A DNA stretch of 34,555 nt from an uncultured Eubacterium sp. GTDB lineage: Bacteria; Bacillota; Clostridia; Lachnospirales; Lachnospiraceae. Location of the stretch: assembly GCA_905236225.1 (NCBI GenBank), contig CAJOPM010000122.1, forward strand, positions 1 through 34,555. Direction: 5' to 3'. This document shows positions 24,901 to 31,873 of the stretch, in pieces; within the stretch, counting starts at the first letter, position 1; every line of letters starts with the position of its first letter. Made by a program: the position numbers and the translations under genes. The notes beneath the pieces were generated by a model. That model did no database searches. It was not told the origin of the DNA and saw nothing but the letters and a program-made list of their open reading frames with translations.

Positions 24901-26378
24901 CGTTTGAGACTTTTTTGGGATTTAAAGGTAATAAGGAGCCTGATATCGACCTTAACTTTTCCGGAGAATACCAAGGTAAGGCTCATAGATATACCGAGGT
25001 AATATTCGGTAAAGGACAAACTTTTAAGGCCGGCACAATCGGTGGATTGGCAGATAAGACGGCATATGGTTATGTGAAAAATTATTATGAAGAAAGAGGC
25101 ATTAGTAAGCGAAACTGTGAGATAGAACGTTTATTACAAGGATGCGTGGGAATAAAAAGAACAACAGGCCAACATCCCGGAGGTATTGTTGTTCTTCCAA
25201 AGGGTGAGGATATGAATACATTTACACCGATTCAGCATCCGGCCAATGATATGACATCTGACGTTATAACTACGCATTTTGATTATCATTCTATTGATCA
25301 TAATTTGTTAAAACTTGATATATTGGGACATGACGATCCGACTATGATCAGAATGCTTGAAGATATTACGAATGTTAAAGCGACAAAAATTCCATTAGAT
25401 GATAAGAAAGTAATGTCGCTTTTCAAAGATACCAGTGCGCTTAACGTAACCGCACAGCAACTTAGAGGAATATCTTTAGGTTCTCTTGGTGTGCCTGAAT
25501 TTGGTACGGAATTTGTTATGCAAATGCTTGAAGATACAAAGCCTACATCTTTTTCCGATCTTATTAGAATATCAGGTTTATCACACGGAACCGATGTATG
25601 GTTATCTAATGCGCAAACTCTTATACAAGAGGGAAAAGCTACTATTTCTACTGCGATATGTACGCGTGATGATATTATGATTTACCTTATATCTATGGGA
25701 ATTGAGAGTGAAACCTCATTTACTATCATGGAATCAGTCAGAAAAGGTAAGGGGCTTAAACCGGAGTGGGAAGAGATTATGAAAGAACATGGCGTCCCGG
25801 ATTGGTATATTTGGTCGTGTAAGAAGATTAAATATATGTTTCCGAAGGCTCATGCTGCAGCATATGTAATGATGGCGTGGAGAATTGCTTATTTTAAAGT
25901 GTACTATCCACTTGCGTATTATGCAGCCTTTTTCAGTATCAGAGCAACAGATTTTAATTATGAGCTTATGTGTATGGGGCAGGAACGTTTGGGCACATAT
26001 ATGGATGATTATGAAAAAAGGAAGGATACACTTAGCAAAAAAGAGAAAGATACTCTAAAAGACATGAGAATAGTATGGGAAATGTATGCCAGAGGTTTTG
26101 AATTTTGTAAATTTGATATATATAAAGCTAAAGCAAGACATTTTCAGATTATAGATAACAAGTTGATGCCTTCGCTTTCTTCAATAGAAGGTCTTGGAGA
26201 AAAAGCCGCTGATGCAGTGGAAGAAGCGGCAAAAAACGGCAAGTTCTTATCAAAAGATGATTTCAGAGAAAGAACTAAAACCAGTAAAACAGTTGTGGAT
26301 TTAATGTCCAGGCTTGGAATACTTAGTGATTTGCCCCAGACCAACCAGTTATCGGTATTTGATATGCTTATGGATTAA
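21975..26378 (+). CDS. polC: DNA polymerase III subunit alpha, PolC type (Gram-positive replicase)
   Basis: PolC is the main leading-strand replicase of low-GC Gram-positives, with built-in proofreading. The 1467-aa protein has an N-terminal region (1-220), an OB fold (about 245-340), and a PHP domain starting near 356 (ELHCHTKMSEMDAV). That domain is interrupted by a DEDDh 3'-5' exonuclease (about 440-610: FDIETTGFN, HNAEFDTGF, HHRAVDDAK). The polymerase core follows: GSRGSVGSSFVATMSG, a zinc-binding four-cysteine loop (about 932-966, CENC and CPVC), and PDIDLNFSGEYQ near 990 with catalytic aspartates. A helix-hairpin-helix segment sits near 1400 (LGEKAADAVEEA). All exonuclease and catalytic motifs are intact. 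A GGGTGA site precedes the ATG. Its last 11 bases overlap the convergent gene on the other strand. Confidence 0.98.
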   Translation: MSKSFQEVFQGLNFSEDEKNVFLESTIERLSVNKKKTYFRVYLSAHHLIEKKYIIALENRIKSQIFSNENTIVKVYEKFDLSSLYNAKYLWEQYKDSIFYELKSINMLDYQILSDAKIEFIDERKMLIRIEETIIAEERAAKLIEYLDKVFSERCGIDLEIRVEYIRGNFEKEKEISKYEMDMQISRIIDSKAEHLNQKEASVNKAKIDTNDVLKKRHSLKDKGKQIKKQNSSVIFGYDFDESEFSDINSIEGENVEVIIRGEIISLDERELKNSKYLITFAITDFTDTIKAKIFLKQEMYEEIIPVLKKGEFVFVKGNITFDSYDKEVMISHVKGIKKAADFRSVREDDYPQKRVELHCHTKMSEMDAVTDVKDLIKRAKKWGHKALAVTDHGVVQAFTDANHAVDPSDDFKVIYGVEAYLVDDLKTVIFNNKGQTLLDDFVVFDIETTGFNAQNCNIIEIGAVKISKGKIVDNFSSFVNPHKPIPLRIEQLTQIKDEMVIDAPDISVVLKDFMEFCKGCVLVAHNAEFDTGFIKKNCEDLSIEYDFTHVDTMQISRMLLTDLGKHTLDRIAKYLKIPLESHHRAVDDAKCTAQIFLRFIKMFEDLDINNLSQIEKMAKTSVDLVMKSPSYHAIILATNDIGRINLYRLISLSHLKYFYKRPRIPKSEYMKYKEGLIIGSACEAGELYRAILDGASPERISKLVEFYDYLEIQPLGNNEFLTLGDDPRLKSMEEVKQINMQIVKLAEQFDKPCVATCDVHFMDPEDEVYRRIIMAGKGFKDADNQAPLYLRTTKEMLEEFSYLGDEKAKEVVITNTNKIADMCEKISPVRPDKCPPVIENSDQTLRKICYDKAHDMYGDDLPKIVEERLERELTSIISNGYAVMYIIAQKLVWKSVEDGYLVGSRGSVGSSFVATMSGITEVNPLRAHYRCENCKYSDFDSELVLSYGGKSGCDMPDKTCPVCGKPLTKDGFDIPFETFLGFKGNKEPDIDLNFSGEYQGKAHRYTEVIFGKGQTFKAGTIGGLADKTAYGYVKNYYEERGISKRNCEIERLLQGCVGIKRTTGQHPGGIVVLPKGEDMNTFTPIQHPANDMTSDVITTHFDYHSIDHNLLKLDILGHDDPTMIRMLEDITNVKATKIPLDDKKVMSLFKDTSALNVTAQQLRGISLGSLGVPEFGTEFVMQMLEDTKPTSFSDLIRISGLSHGTDVWLSNAQTLIQEGKATISTAICTRDDIMIYLISMGIESETSFTIMESVRKGKGLKPEWEEIMKEHGVPDWYIWSCKKIKYMFPKAHAAAYVMMAWRIAYFKVYYPLAYYAAFFSIRATDFNYELMCMGQERLGTYMDDYEKRKDTLSKKEKDTLKDMRIVWEMYARGFEFCKFDIYKAKARHFQIIDNKLMPSLSSIEGLGEKAADAVEEAAKNGKFLSKDDFRERTKTSKTVVDLMSRLGILSDLPQTNQLSVFDMLMD

Positions 26379-27390
26379 ATATTTGAACAGATATATCGCC
26401 TTTTGTCGGAGTGCGATAAGTGGAAATTTCATTACTAAAATCATGGAAATAGGTGTATTCAGAGGTAATGCATATATCTCTGTATTCACCTGTTGCTACT
26501 TTTGAGACGGTTTTGTCATCAACATTCATTCGCATAAGAGCGCTCTCATCGGTGTTATCATTATGTACCTGGTAATATATGACATTTTCATATACGTTAA
26601 AATTTTCAACAAATTCATCCACAAGCACTTCGTAAGAACTTTCACCCTCGCTCATATTTATGCGGCAGAGGCAGTAATTATTTGCATTATCGAGAAAATA
26701 AATGTATTCAGAGGAGACCTGAGGCTGCCAATAATTACCCATATACAGCAGTGAGGTATTTCCTGAGGTTGTATCTAATCTATGTATATAATGATCAGAG
26801 CTGCTGCCCACATAATACAAAAACTTGCCGCTGCAACCGCAGGGATATATTGGCTCATCAAATACGACTTCAGGTTTAGAACCGTCATTTTTAACTTTAT
26901 ATAGTGTTGTGGCGGTTTCATCATCATAGTGAAGGTAATATATATAGTTACCTATCAGAGTTGCATACATACATGGCTGAGAATCAAGAGTTATTTCATT
27001 CTTTCCGTCTAGATCACAACGAAACAGAGCGTAATTATTAAAATTCATAAATGATAGAAAGTCGTGATTAATGCTTTCGCTGTCTTGAATATAATATATA
27101 TAATTGTCGTCGACATTTAATGAGACTACTTTGTGATCGGCAAGTTTGGTAAGATTTTCTCCGGATGATGACATAGAATAGAGATTATAATTATCGGCCG
27201 GATTTGCAAAATATATAGTATTATTATGTTCGCAAAACAGGCTGCCGTTATAGCTGTTGCCGGCGGTTGTTCCATTATAGGTATCGTCGTTTGGTACAAC
27301 TTGGGTTTTATATTTGGTAACAACAACGATAGCTATGATTGCAGCAACAATAATTATCGGAATTAACAATCGCCTAAAACTAATTGACAT
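26368..27390 (-). CDS. Membrane-anchored beta-propeller-like protein (DUF5050-type)
   Basis: The 340-aa product has an N-terminal membrane anchor (about 8-27) and an exported region. That region is built of repeats ending in aromatic patterns such as NTIYFAN, NYIYYIQD, NYIYYLHY, KFLYYVGS, EYIYFLDN, NVIYYQVH and EYTYFHD, about every 40-45 residues. Each repeat is followed by a short motif like DGKNEI or DGSKPEV. This spacing is that of DUF5050/LRP1-like six- or seven-bladed propellers, common in Clostridia surface proteins. Function is unknown; binding of a wall or extracellular ligand is plausible. AAGGGGGC lies 7 bases before the start, with a good promoter upstream. It is convergent with polC, sharing 11 bases, with no terminator visible between them. 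Confidence 0.8.
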   Translation of the reverse strand: MSISFRRLLIPIIIVAAIIAIVVVTKYKTQVVPNDDTYNGTTAGNSYNGSLFCEHNNTIYFANPADNYNLYSMSSSGENLTKLADHKVVSLNVDDNYIYYIQDSESINHDFLSFMNFNNYALFRCDLDGKNEITLDSQPCMYATLIGNYIYYLHYDDETATTLYKVKNDGSKPEVVFDEPIYPCGCSGKFLYYVGSSSDHYIHRLDTTSGNTSLLYMGNYWQPQVSSEYIYFLDNANNYCLCRINMSEGESSYEVLVDEFVENFNVYENVIYYQVHNDNTDESALMRMNVDDKTVSKVATGEYRDICITSEYTYFHDFSNEISTYRTPTKGDISVQIFNP

Positions 27391-27403
27391 AATATAAGCC
27401 CCC

Positions 27404-27432
27404 TTGCAATCATTCGTGATTACAATTATTAT
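27404..27432 (+). promoter_or_regulatory. Sigma-A-type promoter of pheA
   Basis: TTGCAA (27404-27409), 17 bases, TATTAT (27427-27432); start expected near 27440, about 38 bases before the pheA ATG. It faces away from the minus-strand promoter and shares its -10 bases. Confidence 0.6.
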
Positions 27433-27457
27433 AGCATTATTGTTCGAAAAATATCAA
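27428..27457 (-). promoter_or_regulatory. Promoter of the beta-propeller gene
   Basis: On the minus strand: TTGATA (27452-27457), 18 bases, TATAAT (27428-27433) preceded by TGC, an extended -10. Its -10 overlaps the pheA -10 almost completely, so the two should compete for polymerase. Confidence 0.7.
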
Positions 27458-27477
27458 AGGAAGGATAAAATATTGTA

Positions 27478-28623
27478 ATGCAGGATATAAATGAAATTCG
27501 CAAAAAAATAGATGAGGTTGACAGTAAGCTTATAGATTGTTATCTAAAGAGGATGGAACTTACCGAAGAAGTAGCAAAACTTAAGATGAATACCGGTAAG
27601 AAAATATTCGATAAGAAAAGAGAAGAAGAAAAAATAGAAAATGTTATGAGCTATGGACGGACGCAGTTTGAGCAAGAAGCACTTAAAGAGATGTTCGAAC
27701 AGATTATGTCTATAAGCAGAAAACGTCAATATCAATATTTAAGTAAATGTAGCGATTCTGTTATGGGGGATTTCGAGGCCATAGATAGTTTAGATGTAAA
27801 AGATAAGATTGTAGTATTTCAAGGCACAGACGGGGCATATTCACAGATGGCACTCAAGGCATTTTTTAAGGATGAGTGCAAAAGTTATCATGTTGATAGA
27901 TGGCGTGATGCTATGGATGATCTTAAGAATGATAAAGCTGACTATGCCGTTATCCCAATAGAGAATACAGTTGCGGGAAGTGTAACGGAAAACTATGATT
28001 TGTTAAGTGAATACGGACACTGTATTGTAGCTGAACTGGTTATAGAGATAAAGCATGCTTTATTAGCAAAAAAGGGAGCGAAGCTTTCGGATATAAAGAG
28101 GATATGCTCGCACCCGCAAGCCTTAAGGCAATGTTCGAATTTCTTGAATTCTCACAAAGATATTTCGCAGATGACAACTAAAAATACAGCAATGGCAGCA
28201 CAAATGGTTTCCGAAGGAGACGATTATTCGCTAGCGGCAATTGCAAATCCAATAAATGCTGATTTATATAATCTGGATATTCTTAGCGACAATATTATAA
28301 ACGTTGATACAAATGCAACAAGATTTATTATTGTATCAAAGAAAAAAGTTTTTGTTTCAGATTCAGATAAGCTTTCTGTAAGTTTTGAACTTATGCATAA
28401 AACCGGAACTTTGTATTATATGTTGTCACATTTTATATATAATGGGCTTAATCTTACGAAAATTGAGTCAAGACCAATAGAAGGAAGCAGTTTTGAGTAT
28501 CGTTTTTATTGCGATATAGAAGGAAATCTATTAGATGAAGCGGTTAAAAACGCGCTGACAGGCATAAACAGCGAGGCCAAAAATGTTCAGATAATCGGAT
28601 GTTACAGGGCTGCTAATAACTAG
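27478..28623 (+). CDS. pheA: Bifunctional chorismate mutase/prephenate dehydratase (P-protein)
   Basis: PheA turns chorismate into prephenate and then phenylpyruvate, the committed route to phenylalanine. The 381-aa protein has an N-terminal AroQ-type chorismate mutase (about 1-90, IRKKIDEVDSKLIDCYLKRM, then KKIFDKKREEEKI). The dehydratase domain (about 110-285) has FQGTDGAYSQMA, ADYAVIPIENTVAGSV and the catalytic NATRF motif. A C-terminal ACT domain (about 300-375) includes ESRPIEGSSFEYRFYCDI; its ESRP motif is used in feedback inhibition by phenylalanine. AAAGGAAGGA precedes the ATG by about 12 bases. No leader peptide or T-box is visible in the short upstream gap. Confidence 0.95.
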   Translation: MQDINEIRKKIDEVDSKLIDCYLKRMELTEEVAKLKMNTGKKIFDKKREEEKIENVMSYGRTQFEQEALKEMFEQIMSISRKRQYQYLSKCSDSVMGDFEAIDSLDVKDKIVVFQGTDGAYSQMALKAFFKDECKSYHVDRWRDAMDDLKNDKADYAVIPIENTVAGSVTENYDLLSEYGHCIVAELVIEIKHALLAKKGAKLSDIKRICSHPQALRQCSNFLNSHKDISQMTTKNTAMAAQMVSEGDDYSLAAIANPINADLYNLDILSDNIINVDTNATRFIIVSKKKVFVSDSDKLSVSFELMHKTGTLYYMLSHFIYNGLNLTKIESRPIEGSSFEYRFYCDIEGNLLDEAVKNALTGINSEAKNVQIIGCYRAANN

Positions 28624-28637
28624 AGATGAGGGAAGAT

Positions 28638-29906
28638 ATGATTACAGAACAGTTTATACTTTATAATAATTTTAAACACTGTGATATTTTAGAAGGGGTA
28701 TGCAGATTAAAAGGTAAGAGTCTAAGTGATGAAGAGCGACAGGACGCTGTAAATGATGTTGTCAGACAGCTGCTTAAAATGACGGCGCAATATGGATTTA
28801 GAGGAAACTTATGGCATACTTATATTGCATTTCTGATTGTTAATAATGAAAATCCTTATTCGCTGGCTTGTGAAGTAAGAGGAGAAGTAGAAGGAAGTAT
28901 AAATATTGCGGCACAACATGACTTTGAACTTTTTATTGAATTGTTTGATTATGACAAAACTGTTTTAGAGGGCAATATTACTCCTGAGTTATTTGATATT
29001 ATAAGCAATTTTGAAGATTTTGGCTTAGAAAGTTTAGTTTTTAATAAGCATATTAGAGACCAAATATGCAATCTTTCTAAAAATCTTAAAAATGCTGCAA
29101 CAGTAGATGAGTTCCAAAAGCTTGTTAGTGCGTTTTACGGTAAATATGGAGTAGGAGAGATTGGGCTTCATAAAGCATTTCGTATAGAGAATGCAAAAAT
29201 TGTTCCTATATCCAATATAGCGCAAGTAACGTTAGATGATATAGTAGGTTACGATGCTGCTAAGAAAAAAATTATTGATAATACAGAGGCATTTGTTCAA
29301 AAAAGACCTGCTAATAACTGTTTGCTGTATGGTGCTGCAGGTACAGGAAAATCAACTTCTATTAAAGCAATAGCAAACATGTACTATGACAAGGGCTTAA
29401 GACTTATTGAAGTCTATAAACATCAATTTAAAGAATTGTTTGATGTTATAGCTCAAATAAAAAACCGTAATTATCGCTTTATAATATATATGGACGATTT
29501 ATCCTTTGAAGAATTTGAGATTGAATACAAATATCTAAAAGCTGTAATCGAAGGCGGACTTGAAAAAAAACCCGAAAATGTACTTATATATGCTACGTCT
29601 AATCGCAGACATTTGGTAAGAGAGAAATTTAGTGACAAAAAAGATCGAGATGATGACTTACATTCATCTGATACCGTTCAGGAAAAATTGTCCTTGGGTG
29701 CGAGATTTGGCATGCAGATTTATTTTGGTGTTCCGGACAAAAAAGAGTTCAATGAAATAGTTTGCACTCTTGCGGACAAATATAATATAGCGATGAGCCA
29801 AGATGAGCTTTTGCTTGAGGCAAATAAGTGGGAGCTATCTCATGGGGGATTATCCGGAAGAAGTGCGCAGCAATTTATTGATTATCTTAGGGGAAATAGC
29901 GAATAA
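28638..29906 (+). CDS. AAA+ ATPase, DUF815 family
   Basis: The ATG at 28638 is preferred because GAGGGA lies 4 bases upstream; an ATG at 28626 would add four residues without a site. The 422-aa product has a helical N-terminal half (about 1-190) and an AAA+ core. Walker A is YGAAGTGKST near residue 231, Walker B is FIIYMDDLSFEE near 280, followed by the sensor-like YATSNRRHLVRE. A C-terminal lid ends with LSGRSAQQFIDYL. This matches the DUF815 proteins found widely in bacteria and often seen as stand-alone ATPases of unknown target. It follows pheA by about 14 bases and may simply share its transcript. The structured repeat follows its stop. Confidence 0.88.
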   Translation: MITEQFILYNNFKHCDILEGVCRLKGKSLSDEERQDAVNDVVRQLLKMTAQYGFRGNLWHTYIAFLIVNNENPYSLACEVRGEVEGSINIAAQHDFELFIELFDYDKTVLEGNITPELFDIISNFEDFGLESLVFNKHIRDQICNLSKNLKNAATVDEFQKLVSAFYGKYGVGEIGLHKAFRIENAKIVPISNIAQVTLDDIVGYDAAKKKIIDNTEAFVQKRPANNCLLYGAAGTGKSTSIKAIANMYYDKGLRLIEVYKHQFKELFDVIAQIKNRNYRFIIYMDDLSFEEFEIEYKYLKAVIEGGLEKKPENVLIYATSNRRHLVREKFSDKKDRDDDLHSSDTVQEKLSLGARFGMQIYFGVPDKKEFNEIVCTLADKYNIAMSQDELLLEANKWELSHGGLSGRSAQQFIDYLRGNSE

Positions 29907-29915
29907 TATTATATC

Positions 29916-30000
29916 TCAGACGAGATGCCCCCCGCCTCTAAGCAAAGCGTAGGCGGGGGAGAAAAACTTGTTTCAGGCGGGGTTCAATCTCCGTCTGAGA
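29916..30000. repeat. Structured dispersed repeat, copy A (three palindromic modules)
   Basis: An 85-base element in the gap between convergent genes. The outer arm CTCAGACG(A)AG (29916 on) matches the reverse complement of CTCCGTCTGAG (29990-30000). A central GC-rich hairpin pairs CCCCCGCC (29930-29937) with GGCGGGGG (29953-29960) around a 15-base loop beginning TCTAAGC and ending GCGTA. A third arm TCAGGCGGGG (29974-29983) can also pair with the right arm, using two G-U wobbles. The flanks read TATAT and TATA. It could serve as a bidirectional terminator for both genes, but the second copy shows it is a repeat family. Confidence 0.8.
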
Positions 30001-30009
30001 TATAACTAT

Positions 30010-30858
30010 CTATTTGACTCTGCTTAGTTTAATAGTTTCAAGAAATTTATACGGGACTGACATTGCGCCTCGTCCTATGCCAAGACTGATATCAGGTTTA
30101 ATTGAACCATGAAAGTCTGACCCACCTGAAAGCAGCAGATTATATTCATTTGCAATATTGGTAAAATACAGTTCATCATCATGATTATATGTTGAATATA
30201 CAGCTTCTAAGCCATCAAGTCCTGCTTCTTTAAATACAGATAAGGCTTCTCTTAATTGTGCATCAGTATATTTACAAAGACCGGGATGGGCAAATATCGC
30301 TGTTCCGCCTGCTTCTTTTATTAAAGCTATGGCATCTTGCGAAGAAATCAAAGAGCGTTCAACAAAGCATCTTTTGCCATCGCCTAAATATTTTGAAAAT
30401 GCTTCCTTTTTATCTTTAACAAAGCCTTCTTCAATAAGATAATCCGCAAAGTGAGCTCTGGTGATAGTGCCGCCTGTTCTGTTAAGAAGCTTTTCGAAGG
30501 TAATGCTGCTGCCTTCTTTTTGAAGTAAAGAGACGATTTTTTTGTTGCGTTCATCACGTTTTTTTATGAACTCTTTTAAGTTTGTTAGCAAAGGCTTATA
30601 TGTTTTGTCAATAAAAAGGCCTACCATATGTAGCTCTTTGCCGTTATATTCGGTGGATAATTCGACGCCCGGAACAAATTCGATATTGTATGAATTGGCG
30701 GCCGTTTGCGCTTCGCCCAAACCATCTATAGTATCGTGATCGGTTATTGCTATGGCGCTAAGGCCGGATTTAAAAGCAAGCTTTATAAGATCTGAAGGTG
30801 TATATGTGCCGTCCGATGCAGTGGAATGAACATGTAAATCTATAGTTTTTGTTGACAT
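30010..30858 (-). CDS. PHP-domain phosphoesterase (TrpH/RNase AM-like)
   Basis: The 282-aa product is a stand-alone PHP domain: DLHVHSTASDGTYTPSDLI at the start with the HxH metal pair, AITDHDTIDG, FVPGVELSTEYNGKELHMVG with E and H ligands, IFAHPGL, and SGGSDFHG near the end. This set and length match the YciV/TrpH group, whose members remove phosphates from 3',5'-bisphosphonucleosides and trim 5' ends of RNA (RNase AM in Escherichia coli). The exact substrate here is inferred. AAAGGA lies 9 bases before the ATG, with its own promoter upstream. It is transcribed divergently from infC and convergently with the AAA ATPase gene. Confidence 0.9.
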   Translation of the reverse strand: MSTKTIDLHVHSTASDGTYTPSDLIKLAFKSGLSAIAITDHDTIDGLGEAQTAANSYNIEFVPGVELSTEYNGKELHMVGLFIDKTYKPLLTNLKEFIKKRDERNKKIVSLLQKEGSSITFEKLLNRTGGTITRAHFADYLIEEGFVKDKKEAFSKYLGDGKRCFVERSLISSQDAIALIKEAGGTAIFAHPGLCKYTDAQLREALSVFKEAGLDGLEAVYSTYNHDDELYFTNIANEYNLLLSGGSDFHGSIKPDISLGIGRGAMSVPYKFLETIKLSRVK

Positions 30859-30888
30859 TTAAGCGTTTCCTTTCGTCTTTTTTCAAAT

Positions 30889-30917
30889 AGTATAAAATAA
30901 CCAAAAAAAACTGGCAA
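30889..30917 (-). promoter_or_regulatory. Promoter of the PHP phosphoesterase gene
   Basis: On the minus strand: TTGCCA (30912-30917), 17 bases, TATACT (30889-30894). Start would fall near 30882, giving a leader of about 24 bases. Confidence 0.65.
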
Positions 30918-30923
30918 GTAATA

Positions 30924-30952
30924 TTGACATTAAGAAATAATTGTGTTAATTT
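30924..30952 (+). promoter_or_regulatory. Promoter of infC-rpmI-rplT
   Basis: Consensus TTGACA (30924-30929), 17 bases, TAATTT (30947-30952) with TG at the extended -10 position. Its -35 is only 6 bases from the -35 of the divergent PHP promoter. Start would be near 30959. Confidence 0.7.
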
Positions 30953-30958
30953 ATTGTA

Positions 30959-31119
30959 GTTGTTAGAAAGAAGAGTATCCACTCTCACCTTAGCGCATGG
31001 GCGACTCGGGTTATTTTAATATGATTAGCAGCATATGCTGCCATATTTTGCGTGGATAGTCTGATTATGACTATCTTTTTTGATGTGTTGGGAAATTTTG
31101 TTTTACGGAGGTGTAAGTC
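30959..31119 (+). ncRNA. infC operon leader with attenuator (L20-leader type)
   Basis: A 160-base leader. TATCCAC (30976-30982) can pair with GTGGATA (31052-31058), enclosing a stem of AATATG (31018-31023)/CATATT (31042-31047) over the perfect palindrome GCAGCATATGCTGC (31028-31041). The GTGGATA strand overlaps the left arm of a terminator hairpin (31055-31081), so closing the long-range pair blocks the terminator and vice versa. Low-GC Gram-positive infC-rpmI-rplT operons are known to be attenuated by L20 through such a leader; I recognise the logic and position, not the exact Rfam consensus. Confidence 0.7.
31055..31081 (+). terminator. Attenuator hairpin in the infC leader
   Basis: GATAGTC (31055-31061) pairs with GACTATC (31069-31075) over a 7-base loop, followed by TTTTTT (31076-31081). 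It lies about 40 bases before the infC start and its left arm is shared with a competing pairing. Confidence 0.8.
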
Positions 31120-31635
31120 ATCAGCGAATTATTTATCAATGAGCAGATCAGAGATTCTCAGATCCGCCTGATAGGAGAAAACGGAGAACAGTTGGGCATT
31201 ATGTCCACAAGAGAAGCACTTAAACTTGCAGAAGAGGCAGAACTTGATCTTGTCAAGATAGCCCCTAAGGCAAAGCCGCCTGTTTGTAAGATTATTGATT
31301 ACGGTAAATACAGATATGAACAGGCAAGAAAAGAAAAAGAAGCTCGCAAGAAGCAAAAGACAGTGGAACTAAAAGAGATCCGTATGTCTCCTAATATTGA
31401 GGAAAATGATTTAAACACCAAGGTTAATGCGGCCAGAAAATTCCTTGCAAAAGGGGATAAAGTCAAGGTTACTTTAAGATTTCGCGGTCGTGAGATGGCC
31501 CACGTTCAACAGACGAAACATATTCTTGACGATTTCTTTGAGAAGGTTGAGGATGTTGCTGTTATAGAGAAGCCTGCTAAGATGGAAGGACGTAACATGT
31601 CCATGGTTATAGGTCAGAAGAAAGATAAGAAATAA
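31120..31635 (+). CDS. infC: Translation initiation factor IF-3, with AUC start codon
   Basis: IF-3 binds the 30S subunit, keeps it apart from 50S and rejects wrong start codons. No ATG, GTG or TTG start fits the N-terminus: an in-frame TAA lies at 31114-31116 and the first TTG (31192) would remove about 24 conserved residues, including INEQIRDSQIRLIGENGEQL. GGAGGTG (31107-31113) stands 6 bases before ATC at 31120, giving 171 aa starting MSELFINEQIRD or (M)SELF after initiator decoding. Rare AUU/AUC starts in infC are well known and allow IF-3 to repress its own translation. The linker helix (GKYRYEQARKEKEARKKQ) and C-terminal domain (VTLRFRGREMAH, NMSMVIGQK) are complete. Confidence 0.95.
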   Translation: MSELFINEQIRDSQIRLIGENGEQLGIMSTREALKLAEEAELDLVKIAPKAKPPVCKIIDYGKYRYEQARKEKEARKKQKTVELKEIRMSPNIEENDLNTKVNAARKFLAKGDKVKVTLRFRGREMAHVQQTKHILDDFFEKVEDVAVIEKPAKMEGRNMSMVIGQKKDKK

Positions 31636-31651
31636 TAGGAGGAATATTGTA

Positions 31652-31849
31652 ATGCCAAAGATGAAGACAAAAAGAGCTGCTGCAAAGCGCTTCAAGAAAA
31701 CAGGAACAGGAAAATTGGTCAGAAATAAGGCATATAAGAGCCATATATTGACAAAAAAGACTACTAAGAAAAAAAGAGAACTCAGAAAAGCAGTCGTTGC
31801 AGATCCGGCAAATCAGAAGAGCATGAAGAAAGTATTGCCTTATCTGTAA
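31652..31849 (+). CDS. rpmI: 50S ribosomal protein L35
   Basis: A 65-aa, very basic large-subunit protein: MPKMKTKRAAAKRFKKTGTG at the start and a C-terminal half ending KKVLPYL, the standard L35 pattern and length. AGGAGG lies 8 bases before the ATG, 16 bases after infC. It belongs to the conserved infC-rpmI-rplT operon and is presumably under the same leader control. Confidence 0.99.
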   Translation: MPKMKTKRAAAKRFKKTGTGKLVRNKAYKSHILTKKTTKKKRELRKAVVADPANQKSMKKVLPYL

Positions 31850-31873
31850 AATCAATAATAGGAGGAATATGTC

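Noticed and set aside
29916..30000. CRISPR or phage attachment site reading of the repeat
   Set aside because: There is one unit per site with no spacers, and no integrase or phage gene near either copy. A tRNA beside copy B suggests attachment at first sight, but the repeat shares no sequence with the tRNA 3' end.
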